The notes under the pieces: generated by a model
The model's database searches: none
Told to the model about the DNA's origin: nothing
What the model saw: only the letters and a program-made list of their open reading frames with translations
Program-made: the position numbers and the translations under genes
From: Chitinophaga nivalis
GTDB taxonomy: Bacteria; Bacteroidota; Bacteroidia; Chitinophagales; Chitinophagaceae
DNA length: 64,000 bases
Reading direction: 5' to 3'
NCBI RefSeq assembly: GCF_025989125.1
Contig: NZ_JAPDNR010000001.1
Coordinates: 4,824,087 to 4,888,086 of the forward strand
Shown here: positions 1 to 8,488 of the stretch, piece after piece
Layout: every line of letters begins with the position of its first letter
Position numbering within the stretch: the first letter of the stretch is position 1

Positions 1-1
1 G

Positions 2-364
2 ATACGGCTGGCGGAACTTTACCTGACAAGAGCCGAGGCGCTGGCCCATCTGGGCAATGAAACCGGTGCCCAGGCAGATCTGCAGGTGATCCGGAACCGG
101 GCCAACCCGGGATCTGGTGCGATAACGTTAACGGGCAAACGACTCCTGAAGGCGATTCTGCTGGAAAGACGGCGGGAGCTCGCTTTTGAAGGTCATCGGT
201 TATTCGACCTGGCACGTACCGGACAAGCATTTGTAAAACATCTTGCCGGTAATCAGGACTTGTCCATATTGTTACCCAATACAAAAATTATTTTACCTAT
301 CCCGCAACGGGAGTTGGATGCTAACCCCAATATACGCCACCAGCAAAATGAAGGTTACAATTAA
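2..364 (+). CDS. SusD/RagB-family nutrient-binding lipoprotein, C-terminal fragment
   Basis: The reading frame is open from base 2, so the gene begins before the window. The visible 120 residues contain the TPR-like stretch LYLTRAEALAHLG, the helix LLERRRELAFEGHRLFDLAR and the closing ILPIPQRELDANPNI, all typical of the C-terminus of SusD proteins. In this family the lipoprotein sits on the outer membrane beside a SusC TonB-dependent channel and binds glycans or other nutrients; the SusC partner would lie upstream, outside the window. The gene ends at a TAA followed 55 bases later by a strong terminator, so it closes its operon. The substrate cannot be inferred from this fragment. Confidence 0.9.
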   Translation: MRLAELYLTRAEALAHLGNETGAQADLQVIRNRANPGSGAITLTGKRLLKAILLERRRELAFEGHRLFDLARTGQAFVKHLAGNQDLSILLPNTKIILPIPQRELDANPNIRHQQNEGYN

Positions 365-419
365 TCTGCCCCGCCTTTGTTAATAATTGGTTTTTGCAAG
401 CTGGTGTGTGCCTGCTGAC

Positions 420-466
420 GCGGTTGACCTATAAGTCTTCGACTTCCGGTCAACCGCTTTTTTTTT
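420..466 (+). terminator. Rho-independent terminator after the SusD-like gene
   Basis: A perfect 10-bp stem (GCGGTTGACC at 420-429 with GGTCAACCGC at 448-457) contains a nested AAGTC/GACTT hairpin (433-437 with 441-445) and is followed by nine T residues (458-466). It separates the SusD-like gene from the PIG-L gene. Confidence 0.9.
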
Positions 467-559
467 GCTCCACATTTTTTATCTCCCTGTCTGCACGGCA
501 TCTGCCGGCTTTTTCTTCGCCACTCAACCCAATTCTCTTCCTTCCCATCAATTAATTAT

Positions 560-567
560 TATTTTTG
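560..567 (+). promoter_or_regulatory. Candidate -7 promoter box TATTTTTG for the PIG-L gene
   Basis: This is an exact match to the Bacteroidota sigma-ABfr -7 consensus TAnnTTTG, 25 bases before the ATG at 593. No clear TTG -33 element lies at the usual distance, so the call rests on the -7 box and its position after a terminator. Confidence 0.5.
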
Positions 568-592
568 GCAATCTGTAAATTCACGTAACTGC

Positions 593-3076
593 ATGCTTTT
601 AAGAATCTATACCGCGTTGGTTTTATTTTTAATGCTGGCTGCAGGGATGCCTGCGTTTTCGCAACCATCTCCTGTCTGGAATGCCGCTGACATTAAACTA
701 CAACTGAAAAAACTAGACACACTTGGCAGCGTTTTGTACCTCGCTGCGCATCCGGATGATGAAAACACCCGGCTGTTGGGCTATCTGGCAAAAGAAAAAC
801 TGTATCGTACCGGTTACCTGTCGCTGACCCGTGGCGACGGCGGGCAAAACCTGGTTGGTAATGAGCAGTCAGAGCTGCTGGGCCTGATCCGTACACAGGA
901 ATTGCTGGCTGCCCGTCGTATTGATGGGGCAGAACAGTTTTTTACCCGGGCACAGGATTTCGGCTTCTCCAAAAATCCGGAAGAAACCTTTACCATCTGG
1001 GACAAAAAGAAAATCCTGGGAGATGTGGTCTATATGATCCGCAAATTCCGGCCGGATGTGATTATCTGCCGTTTCCCGGCCGACAGCCGCGCCGGACACG
1101 GCCACCACACGGCTTCTGCTATGCTGGCTGCCGAAGCGTTTGACGCCGCGGCAGATCCTGCCCGCTACCCGGAACAATTAAATCTGGTAAAACCCTGGCA
1201 GGCCAAACGCCTGTTATGGAATACCTATAACTTCGGCAGTGCCAATACCATCGCCGACGATCAGTTCAGAATAGATGTAGGCGCCTTTAATCCGCTGTTG
1301 GGCAGGGGATATGGGGAGATCGCCGCAGAAAGCCGTTCCCAGCACAAAAGCCAGGGCTTCGGTGTACCTGCTTCCAGGGGCAGCGCGTTGGAATATTTTC
1401 TCACCATCAAAGGCACCACACCCGTAAAAGGACTGCTGGACGGGGTGAATACCACCTGGTCACGGATAGCCGGCGGAGAAGCCATCGGCAAACTGGTAGA
1501 CCGTACCCTGAAAGCCTACGACCTCGACAACCCGGCAGCTTCGGTACCAGCCTTGCTGGAGATCCGCAAAGCACTGCAGGCATTGCCGGACGACTACTGG
1601 AAAACCGAGAAGCTGAAAGCCACAGAACAGCTGATTTTGGCCTGTGCCGGCGTGTGGGCAGAAGCCTATAGCGCTTCGCCGACTGTTGTGCCTGGTTATA
1701 ATATGGACGCTACCATCCAGCTGATTAACCGCAGCAACGTACCGGTAGAGCTGTTACAGGCTGACCTGCCAGGTAAAACAAATATGGCTCCGCAACAGCT
1801 GCTGGCCACCAACAAGCTCACTACTTTTACCCAAACGCTGCCCGTGCCTGCCGCTACACCGGCTTCACAGCCTTACTGGCTGGATGCCGCACATCCGCTG
1901 GGTACCTATCATATCAGTGATCCGTTGCTGGTAGGCCATCCGGAGAATATTCCGGCATTGCAGGCACAGATCCGGCTGCGCATCGGCGGCCAGGACTTTC
2001 TGCTGCAACGGCCGCTGCAATATAAATACACCGATCCCGTAAAAGGAGAATTATATGAACCATTGGTAGTCGCACCGCCGGTGGTAGCCAACCTGGTGAA
2101 TCAGGTACATATCTTTACAGATACCCGCTCCCAGGTGGTGCCTGTGAAACTGAAAGCCCTGGCAGATGGTACCAAAGGAACCGTACGCCTCCAGTTACCC
2201 GCCGGTTTTGAAGCAACCGATAATGATCAGCCTTACAGCCTGGCGCAGAAAGGCGATGAAATGGAACTGCGCTTCAATATCCGCCCGCTGAAAGCCGCTA
2301 CGGCCAATCATGTGGATTCCTTTACGGTGATGGTTACCTGTAACGGGAAGGGTTATACGCAAAGTTTACAGCAGATCCGCTATGACCATATCCCGGTTAT
2401 TACCTTGTTCCCGCCTGCACAGGCCGGCCTGGTAACCGTGAACCTGAAACATAATGGTAACCGCCTGGGCTACATTGCCGGCGCCGGCGACCTGGTAGCT
2501 GCGGCCTTACGGCAGGTAGGCTACGAAGTCACGGAGCTGGGCGAAAAAGAAATCATGAACGGCAACCTGCAGCAATACGATGCCATCATTGCAGGGGTGC
2601 GTACCTATAATATCAATGAACGCATGAAGTACTGGCAGCCGCAGTTGCTGCAGTATGTAAAGGAGGGAGGTACCCTCGTGGTGCAGTATAATGTCAATAA
2701 TCCGCTGATGATCCGCGACCTGGGACCTTTCCCTTTCGGACTATCCCGCGACCGGGTAACCGATGAAAAGGCGCCGGTGAGCTTTATCAATGCACAGGAT
2801 CCGGTATTGCACTATCCGAATGAGATTACTGCCGATGATTTTAACGGGTGGGTTCAGGAACGTGGCTTATATTACACCGTGAATGCGGATAAAGCATACA
2901 GAAAACTGTTTACGATGAACGATAAAGGAGAATCCTCCCTGGACGGATCCACCCTGATCGCTTCTTACGGAAAAGGTAAATATGTATATACGGGTCTTTC
3001 CTTTTTCCGGCAGCTGCCGGCAGGAGTACCGGGCGCTTACCGCTTATTTGTAAACCTGATCTCCGTAAAACAGTGA
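593..3076 (+). CDS. Secreted PIG-L family deacetylase with ThuA-like C-terminal domain
   Basis: 827 residues. Residues 1-24 are a signal peptide ending in AFSQ, so the enzyme is exported. A LmbE/PIG-L domain follows, with the metal motif AAHPDDE (His53, Asp55, Asp56), the TRGDGGQN loop (80-86) and the second ligand cluster GHGHHT (His169, His171, His172). PIG-L enzymes are zinc N-deacetylases acting on N-acetylglucosamine-type sugars; here the substrate is unknown. The middle looks like beta-sandwich sequence and about the last 180 residues (from YEVTELGEKEI through the KEGGTLVVQYN strand) resemble the glutamine-amidotransferase-like ThuA fold. Two small membrane proteins and a sodium symporter follow on the same strand without an obvious terminator, suggesting that the released product is imported. 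Confidence 0.88.
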   Translation: MLLRIYTALVLFLMLAAGMPAFSQPSPVWNAADIKLQLKKLDTLGSVLYLAAHPDDENTRLLGYLAKEKLYRTGYLSLTRGDGGQNLVGNEQSELLGLIRTQELLAARRIDGAEQFFTRAQDFGFSKNPEETFTIWDKKKILGDVVYMIRKFRPDVIICRFPADSRAGHGHHTASAMLAAEAFDAAADPARYPEQLNLVKPWQAKRLLWNTYNFGSANTIADDQFRIDVGAFNPLLGRGYGEIAAESRSQHKSQGFGVPASRGSALEYFLTIKGTTPVKGLLDGVNTTWSRIAGGEAIGKLVDRTLKAYDLDNPAASVPALLEIRKALQALPDDYWKTEKLKATEQLILACAGVWAEAYSASPTVVPGYNMDATIQLINRSNVPVELLQADLPGKTNMAPQQLLATNKLTTFTQTLPVPAATPASQPYWLDAAHPLGTYHISDPLLVGHPENIPALQAQIRLRIGGQDFLLQRPLQYKYTDPVKGELYEPLVVAPPVVANLVNQVHIFTDTRSQVVPVKLKALADGTKGTVRLQLPAGFEATDNDQPYSLAQKGDEMELRFNIRPLKAATANHVDSFTVMVTCNGKGYTQSLQQIRYDHIPVITLFPPAQAGLVTVNLKHNGNRLGYIAGAGDLVAAALRQVGYEVTELGEKEIMNGNLQQYDAIIAGVRTYNINERMKYWQPQLLQYVKEGGTLVVQYNVNNPLMIRDLGPFPFGLSRDRVTDEKAPVSFINAQDPVLHYPNEITADDFNGWVQERGLYYTVNADKAYRKLFTMNDKGESSLDGSTLIASYGKGKYVYTGLSFFRQLPAGVPGAYRLFVNLISVKQ

Positions 3077-3085
3077 TAACAGCAA

Positions 3086-3262
3086 ATGAGTAACAAACAG
3101 GAAGAAAATCGTCCCCGGCTGAGAATTGCGGCCATATTATGTATCGCATTGGGATTGCTGATTGGTTTCAGTATCAAAAGAGTGCATATAGGATTGATTA
3201 TCGGCATTGCGCTGGGACTATTGACCGGCAGCCTGTGGAGTAAAAGCAATTCCCGTGACTAA
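3086..3262 (+). CDS. Small two-helix membrane protein, function unknown
   Basis: 58 residues, starting MSNKQEENRPRLR. ATG at 3086 is 9 bases after the stop of the PIG-L gene. A basic N-terminus is followed by two hydrophobic segments (about residues 14-26 and 33-48) separated by the turn SIKRVHIG, so both ends probably face the cytoplasm. Its position between the deacetylase and the symporter and the tight spacing to the former imply co-transcription. I do not recognise a family. It could be an accessory or regulatory subunit of the symporter or an unrelated micro-protein. Confidence 0.65.
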   Translation: MSNKQEENRPRLRIAAILCIALGLLIGFSIKRVHIGLIIGIALGLLTGSLWSKSNSRD

Positions 3263-3349
3263 CTACGGTAATACCTTCGGATGCCGGTATGTGCCAACGT
3301 ACATACCGGCATCTTCAAATGATATAATGACCTGTAATTCCGGATGTTC

Positions 3350-3481
3350 ATGACAGATAAAAATCTGCAGGAAGAGAAACCGCCATTGTTCCCGTCCTGG
3401 GGATATTGGTATGTATTGGTAGTAGCCTGGCTGGTATTACTGATAGTACTGTTCTATTTATTTACCAAAACGTTTTCATGA
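3350..3481 (+). CDS. 43-residue single-span membrane protein coupled to the symporter
   Basis: 43 residues, starting MTDKNLQEEKPPLF. The stop codon overlaps the symporter start as ATGA (3478-3481), the classic arrangement for translational coupling. The protein has a short acidic cytoplasmic head, the motif FPSWGYWYVLV and one hydrophobic helix (about residues 17-40). Its size, aromatic-rich entry into the membrane and position resemble the small subunits of some sodium:solute symporters (for example the DUF4212 or YhdT types), although it is shorter than those. The subunit role is inferred from context. Confidence 0.7.
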   Translation: MTDKNLQEEKPPLFPSWGYWYVLVVAWLVLLIVLFYLFTKTFS

Positions 3482-5181
3482 GTCTTTTAGATTGGATCGT
3501 ACTGATATGTACGCTCACTGTGATTATTTTGTATGGTATCTGGAAAAGCCGGGGTAAACAGAATATGGAGAGTTACTTTCTGGGTAACCAATCTATGCCC
3601 TGGTATATCGTACTGTTGTCTATCATCGGTACGCAGGCCAGTGCCATCACTTTTATTTCTGCACCAGGCCAGGCCTATACGGACGGGATGCGTTTTGTGC
3701 AATACTATTTCGGGCTGCCACTGGCCATGGTGGTGCTATGTATTACGTTTGTACCGATTTTTCATAAGCTGAAAGTATATACCGCGTACGAATTCCTGGA
3801 AAAGCGGTTCGACCTGAAAACCCGTACGCTTACTTCTTTTCTCTTTCTGATACAACGGGGCTTGTCTACCGGTATCAGTATCTGTGCACCTTCCATTATC
3901 CTCTCTTCTTTACTGGGGTGGAATCTGTATTGGACCAATATGATTATGGGCGGATTGCTGATCATCTATACCGTAGCCGGTGGTACCCGTGCTGTGGCCT
4001 ATACCCAGACCTTCCAGCTGGCTATTATTTTCGGTGGTATGTTCCTGGCAGGATGGAGTGTGGTACACCTGTTACCACCTGATGTGGGTTTCCGCGAAGC
4101 GCTGCAGGTGTCCGGGAAAATGGATAAGCTGAATGTAATTGTAACGAAGTTCGACTGGAAAGATAAATACAATATCTGGAGTGGGGTGATAGGAGGCTTT
4201 TTCCTGGCCCTCTCTTATTTCGGGACTGACCAGTCGCAGGTGGGACGTTACCTGACCGCCCGTTCTGTACGGGAAAGCCGGCTGGGGTTATTGATAAACG
4301 GGTTGGTAAAGGTGCCCATGCAGTTTCTGATATTGCTGATCGGCGCGTTGGTATTTGTTTTTTATCTGTACTTCCGGGCGCCGATATTTTTTAACCAGGC
4401 GCAGTTGGAGCGGGTGCACAAAACGGCCCATGGTCCGGAACTGCAACAGCTGGAAGCCCGTTATGACGCTTTGAGTGTAGTAAAGCAGCAACAGGTGAAA
4501 ACGCTGGCAGCTGCCCTGGAGGCGAAAGATGAAAGTCGCGCAACGGTTGCCCGGCAGGCGTTGCAGCAGACAGATGATCAGGCGCTCGCCGTTCGCGGAC
4601 AGGCATTGCAGGTGATCAAAACCGCAGACCCTGTGGCAGATACCAATGATACCAACTATATTTTTCTGCACTTTGTGGTGAATAGTTTGCCGCGGGGATT
4701 GGTCGGTTTACTGATTGCGATTATTTTTCTCGCCGCATGGGGGAGTATCGCAGCTGCCCTCAATTCACTGGCATCCACTACGGTGATAGACGTATACAAA
4801 CGTCTGTACAACGAGCATGCATCTCCGGATCATTACCTGAAAATCTCCAAGCTATGGACACTGATATGGGGTGTTTTCAGTATTGTGGTAGCGCAGTTTG
4901 CCAGTGGCTTAGGCAGTTTGATTGAAGTGGTAAATGTATTGGGCTCCTGGTTTTATGGCGTAACCCTGGGCATTTTTATGGTAGCGTTTTACCTGAAAAA
5001 GGTAGGAGGGACGGCTACTTTCTGGGCCGCCATTGTGGGCGAAGCGATGGTATTGCTGATCTATTGGAAAGGGAATGTTTCGTTCCTGTGGCTGAATGCC
5101 ATTGGTTGCCTGCTGGTAGTGATACTGGCCTGGATATTCCAGCTGGCCTGTCGTAAAGAAGCATTACCTGCTATCGAGTAA
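3478..5181 (+). CDS. Sodium:solute symporter (SSS family)
   Basis: 567 residues from the ATG at 3478. A longer frame is open from 3406, but it covers the coding sequence of the 43-residue protein upstream, and the ATGA overlap at 3478 is the natural start; the resulting MSLLDWIVLICTLTVI is a normal first helix. The protein carries the SSS signatures FLGNQSMPWYIVLLSIIGTQ, the GGTRAVAYTQTFQ loop and ALSYFGTDQSQVGRYL, with about 13 membrane helices. A soluble helical, Gln/Glu-rich insert of roughly 90 residues (around residues 300-390) splits two helices, as in other Bacteroidota members. It imports an unknown solute with sodium; adjacency to the secreted PIG-L enzyme suggests a sugar-like product of that enzyme. 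Confidence 0.9.
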   Translation: MSLLDWIVLICTLTVIILYGIWKSRGKQNMESYFLGNQSMPWYIVLLSIIGTQASAITFISAPGQAYTDGMRFVQYYFGLPLAMVVLCITFVPIFHKLKVYTAYEFLEKRFDLKTRTLTSFLFLIQRGLSTGISICAPSIILSSLLGWNLYWTNMIMGGLLIIYTVAGGTRAVAYTQTFQLAIIFGGMFLAGWSVVHLLPPDVGFREALQVSGKMDKLNVIVTKFDWKDKYNIWSGVIGGFFLALSYFGTDQSQVGRYLTARSVRESRLGLLINGLVKVPMQFLILLIGALVFVFYLYFRAPIFFNQAQLERVHKTAHGPELQQLEARYDALSVVKQQQVKTLAAALEAKDESRATVARQALQQTDDQALAVRGQALQVIKTADPVADTNDTNYIFLHFVVNSLPRGLVGLLIAIIFLAAWGSIAAALNSLASTTVIDVYKRLYNEHASPDHYLKISKLWTLIWGVFSIVVAQFASGLGSLIEVVNVLGSWFYGVTLGIFMVAFYLKKVGGTATFWAAIVGEAMVLLIYWKGNVSFLWLNAIGCLLVVILAWIFQLACRKEALPAIE

Positions 5182-5202
5182 ACGATGGAAACTTTATATA
5201 AA

Positions 5203-5237
5203 AAGGGTGTGTATCATATATTTTGATACACACCCTT
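5203..5237. terminator. Bidirectional terminator between symporter and DUF2911 gene
   Basis: A perfect 14-bp stem (5203-5216 with 5224-5237, arm AAGGGTGTGTATCA) and a 7-base loop lie between converging genes. Ts follow on the plus strand, and As precede on the plus strand (Ts on the minus), so it can serve both. Confidence 0.85.
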
Positions 5238-5242
5238 CTTTA

Positions 5243-6091
5243 TTATTTCAATGTGGCCAGCAGCTTTTTGTTCAGGGCTACATAGTCATCATTTTTTGCG
5301 GCCTGGGCCAGCTCAATAGACTTCTGCGCAGCTTCTTTTGCTACTTTCACATCTTTGGCTTTCGCATGGATGCGGGCTTTCTGGTACATAACCCAGAAGG
5401 CTTCCGGACTCTGTGCAGCTGCCTGGTCAATCCATTCAGTGGCTTTTTTCAGATCCAGGTTGTTCTCGAAATAATATACCGCTGCCTGGAAGTAAGGTTT
5501 CTTTTCAGACTGCATAGCGGTAGTGATATTGGCGATGATTTTATCGTTGATATCGGCTTTAATAGCTACCGGTACTTTGGTTTTGTCCCAGCTGATAGCG
5601 AGGGTCATGGCATCGCCGGATACGTTTTCGAAGGCAATGCTAAAGCTTTCCTGCGCAGAAGACAGGCTTACCGGTGTTACAGTTACACGGGCTACATCAT
5701 TCTCCTGTTTATAGGCAGCAGGGCTGGTTACATCCAGGCTGCTGGTGAGTATCACAGTCCATTGTTTAGCGCCCGGAATGGTGAGTAAGCCATATTTACC
5801 GGCTTTCACGGCTACACCGCCGAATGTTACATCTTCTCCGAAAGTAATGGTGGTAGCGTTGTTGGCGCCGGTTCTCCATACTTTGTTATAAGGTACGAGG
5901 TCGCCCATTACTACTCTGCCTTTTTTTACCGGGCGGGAGTAGCTTACTTCCACATTGGATAAAGCAAAATCCTGTTTAATCGTCTGGCCGGGACTTGGCG
6001 CCGGCAGTTTAATGCCTTGTGCCAGGGTAGTACCGGCATACATCAACAGCATTGCACCTGCTGTTGCAGCAAAGGTTCTGATAGTTTTCAT
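5243..6091 (-). CDS. Secreted DUF2911 domain protein with C-terminal helical repeat
   Basis: 282 residues from the ATG at 6091. A longer frame is open to 6190, but the shorter start gives a clean signal peptide (MKTIRTFAATAGAMLL, cut after TLAQ), and a minus-strand -7 box sits at 6130-6137 inside the longer frame. After the signal peptide comes a DUF2911 beta domain with the hallmark VEVSYSRPVKKGRVVMGDLV and the segment VWRTGANNATTI. The last 90 residues (KKATEWIDQAAAQSPEAF onward) look like a TPR-like helical hairpin. The protein is probably periplasmic. The family has no settled biochemical function. Confidence 0.85.
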   Translation of the reverse strand: MKTIRTFAATAGAMLLMYAGTTLAQGIKLPAPSPGQTIKQDFALSNVEVSYSRPVKKGRVVMGDLVPYNKVWRTGANNATTITFGEDVTFGGVAVKAGKYGLLTIPGAKQWTVILTSSLDVTSPAAYKQENDVARVTVTPVSLSSAQESFSIAFENVSGDAMTLAISWDKTKVPVAIKADINDKIIANITTAMQSEKKPYFQAAVYYFENNLDLKKATEWIDQAAAQSPEAFWVMYQKARIHAKAKDVKVAKEAAQKSIELAQAAKNDDYVALNKKLLATLK

Positions 6092-6129
6092 ATGAGATAA
6101 TTGTTTATTGGTGGCAGAGGAATGGTCCG

Positions 6130-6137
6130 CAAAGGTA
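6130..6137 (-). promoter_or_regulatory. Candidate -7 promoter box TACCTTTG for the DUF2911 gene
   Basis: On the minus strand this reads TACCTTTG, an exact TAnnTTTG match 38 bases before the ATG at 6091. It supports the shorter start. Confidence 0.45.
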
Positions 6138-6214
6138 ATTACAGGAATGGAATACAGGAATTGTTTTGTAAAATCAATGCTGCTTTTCATAGCCAGGTTT
6201 GCGGTGCTGCAGTA

Positions 6215-6871
6215 CTACTCAATCAGTCCGTTCCGGAAAGCATACAATACCAGCCCCACGCTGTTTTTTACGTTGAGCTTTTCCAATAGTTTTTGCCGGA
6301 TCCCTTCTACCGTGCGGGGACTTAAAAAGATCTGCTCAGAAATTTCCTGGGTGGTACATTCATTGCAAATCAGTTTCAGGACCTCCTGTTCGCGGTCATT
6401 GAGTTGTATTTCGTTTTTCAGTGTAGGTTTGAACTGCTGTTTGTTTTTGTGCAGTACTTTTTTAAGGAGTGCCAGGTTTACATTTTCGTTGAAGTAAAAC
6501 CCTTTCTCGTAAGTAGTACAGATCGCTTCATAGATTTCTTCCGGTTCTGCATTTTTTAGTAAATAGGCGTTAGCGCCGTTTTCTACCAGGTGTACGATAA
6601 AATTGTCATCTTCATACATGGTGAGGATGATCACTTTTACATCCGGGTATTTTTCCTTTACCTTGATGGTCGCCTCAATGCCGTCCATATTGGGCATCTT
6701 AAGATCCATCAGAATCACATCCGGCCGCTGGAGCTCCATGCTTTGCAGCAGGTGGAGACCATCATCCGCTTCAAAAACGAAGCGGATATTTTCGTACGGT
6801 ACCAGTGTGTTGATCACTCCACTGCGGAAGATTTTGTGGTCATCCGCAATGGCCACTTTAATGTGTGCCAT
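6215..6871 (-). CDS. NarL/FixJ-type response regulator
   Basis: 218 residues. A receiver domain (1-125) has the acidic pair Asp10/Asp11, the phospho-acceptor Asp56 in DVILMDLKMPNMDG and the conserved Lys in LLKNAEPEE. A LuxR-type helix-turn-helix follows (about 152-215, LNDREQEVLKLI and LSPRTVEGIRQKLLEKL). It would bind DNA as a dimer when phosphorylated. The cognate kinase is almost certainly the HisKA_3 protein encoded 121 bases upstream on the same strand. The targets are unknown. Confidence 0.93.
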   Translation of the reverse strand: MAHIKVAIADDHKIFRSGVINTLVPYENIRFVFEADDGLHLLQSMELQRPDVILMDLKMPNMDGIEATIKVKEKYPDVKVIILTMYEDDNFIVHLVENGANAYLLKNAEPEEIYEAICTTYEKGFYFNENVNLALLKKVLHKNKQQFKPTLKNEIQLNDREQEVLKLICNECTTQEISEQIFLSPRTVEGIRQKLLEKLNVKNSVGLVLYAFRNGLIE

Positions 6872-6992
6872 AGGTGGACAGTTTATAGAGAAAATCTTAC
6901 TATTTTATTGTGAATAAATTACTGTTAGTCATGCCGTTACAAATGGGAATAACACAACCGGATGGCAATTTAGTAATAAAACAACATAAGTA

Positions 6993-7802
6993 TCAACTAT
7001 TCTGTGTGGGTGACTGATAATTTTCTACACTGATGGTAGCGATGGTACCATGTGGTGTTCTATTGGCAAAGTTAATAGTTCCGCCAATAATGTTCAACCG
7101 GCTCTCTATATTTTTGAGCCCGAGGCTACCGGTTTTGGCCCTGGATTCACCTAGTGTACCCAGCAGTGCGCCGTTGCCGTCATCCTCAATATTCACCGTT
7201 AACAGGGTGGGAGTTGACTGATAAGTGATTAATACTGCTGTTGCCTGGGCGTGTTTCAGGATGTTATTGATTAATTCCTGTACGACCCGGTATACGTTGA
7301 GCGCTTTTTCCCGGTCTACCGGCTGACCGTTGTCAGCTGTTTTAAAGGAAATTTTTACCTGTTTGTTTTTGTTCATCAGGTTGCAGAAAGAATCCAGTGC
7401 ATGCGCCAGTCCCAGGTTTTCCAGGGCCTGCGGGTGCAGGCTTTGGGAGATGAACCGCAATTGCTGGATGATAATGTCTGCAAAATCTTTTGTTTCCCGT
7501 AATCTTTCTGCTTCGCCACTGCCGGTTTTTAACAGGGGTTGTAGCCCGCCGATATTGAGTTTCAGTACCGAAAGCTGGGCGCCTACTTCATCATGCAGGT
7601 CTTCTGCAATACGTTTGCGTTCCTGTTCCTGGCCCTGGAGAACGGCCAGTAACCGTTCCCGCTGGATTTTCAGGTCGATGTCCCGCAACGTCAGTTTATG
7701 CAGAATAACCTGCTTTTGTTGAAAGATAACCAATACAACAACCAATATCCCCAGTGTTAACATTACTGTAGAACCAATGACAATAATATCAACTATACTC
7801 AT
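6993..7802 (-). CDS. Sensor histidine kinase (HisKA_3 / NarX-like)
   Basis: 269 residues. One N-terminal membrane helix (about 5-28) is followed by a short coiled linker, the HisKA_3 phosphorylation box ERKRIAEDLHDEVGAQLS with His70, and a HATPase domain (NVYRVVQELINNILKHA N-box; IEDDGNGA and GSLGLKNIESR G-boxes). There is no sensor domain of its own. Its first 14 bases overlap the end of the gene for a polytopic membrane protein (7789-8469), which could be the sensory partner. It pairs with the NarL-type regulator downstream. Confidence 0.93.
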   Translation of the reverse strand: MSIVDIIVIGSTVMLTLGILVVVLVIFQQKQVILHKLTLRDIDLKIQRERLLAVLQGQEQERKRIAEDLHDEVGAQLSVLKLNIGGLQPLLKTGSGEAERLRETKDFADIIIQQLRFISQSLHPQALENLGLAHALDSFCNLMNKNKQVKISFKTADNGQPVDREKALNVYRVVQELINNILKHAQATAVLITYQSTPTLLTVNIEDDGNGALLGTLGESRAKTGSLGLKNIESRLNIIGGTINFANRTPHGTIATISVENYQSPTQNS

Positions 7803-8469
7803 ACTTTTTCTTTTTCATTTTTGAGAGGCCAATATAAAAAAGAATTATCTGAATAATACCGGCAAAATAATTAAGGGCTAGTAGGGTCATCGTTGTTTCT
7901 TTCTTTTCAGAAATGATATTTGACTGCAGAAAGTTATAGCTTAATGCATACAGGAAGGAACAACAATGATAGGTGAATAAGGCGGAATTAAACCAGAAAG
8001 TAGGTAAGGAGTTAATAAATATAGCATTTTTTATCAGTTCATCATCGCGGAGTAACTCCAGGAAGTAGAGGATGGCGTAGATGATCAATATAAACGTTCT
8101 TACAGATATTGAAATGGAGTTGAAGTACTTTAACCCTTCCAGTTTAAAGAGGTCCAGCAATACAATAACAAGCAACGCGAATGGGATTACCTGGATCAGG
8201 CGTTTTACCTTTTTGTTCTTTATAATCAGCCAGTAAAAGTAGGAGAGTATAAGAAACTGGAGATAGTTCATGATGGTAAAAAACAGCATGTTATTACCAA
8301 TCCTTATCAGAAAAATTGAGATAGAAAGAAAGAGTATGCTTGAAATAACATAATAAAAGATGGCCTTTGCGGCCTTGCTTAAAACGGGGTAATTTAAAAT
8401 GAAGGGGATCAGAACAAGACATTCGACCCCCAGCATTACATAAATTATTGTCCAAAAATAGATGTGCAC
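7789..8469 (-). CDS. Polytopic membrane protein, putative sensory partner of the kinase
   Basis: 226 residues with about seven hydrophobic helices (starting MHIYFWTIIYVMLGVECLVL, ending in a basic tail KMKKKKYEYS). No enzyme motif was seen. The 3' end overlaps the histidine kinase gene by 14 bases, implying coupled translation, and the kinase itself has just one helix and no sensing domain. A role in perceiving a membrane signal is therefore an inference. The gene is clearly more AT-rich than its neighbours, in line with its Ile/Leu/Phe/Lys-rich protein. Confidence 0.7.
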   Translation of the reverse strand: MHIYFWTIIYVMLGVECLVLIPFILNYPVLSKAAKAIFYYVISSILFLSISIFLIRIGNNMLFFTIMNYLQFLILSYFYWLIIKNKKVKRLIQVIPFALLVIVLLDLFKLEGLKYFNSISISVRTFILIIYAILYFLELLRDDELIKNAIFINSLPTFWFNSALFTYHCCSFLYALSYNFLQSNIISEKKETTMTLLALNYFAGIIQIILFYIGLSKMKKKKYEYS

Positions 8470-8488
8470 AAATGTTTAGTTATAGTTA

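Noticed and set aside
3406..3477. Longer start of the sodium symporter
   Set aside because: The region encodes the 43-residue protein in another frame; the ATGA overlap is the better start.
5207..5788. 193-codon plus-strand frame opposite the DUF2911 gene
   Set aside because: Antisense shadow; it begins inside the terminator and has no domain.
6092..6190. N-terminal extension of the DUF2911 gene
   Set aside because: It would put 33 residues before a perfect signal peptide and cross a promoter box.
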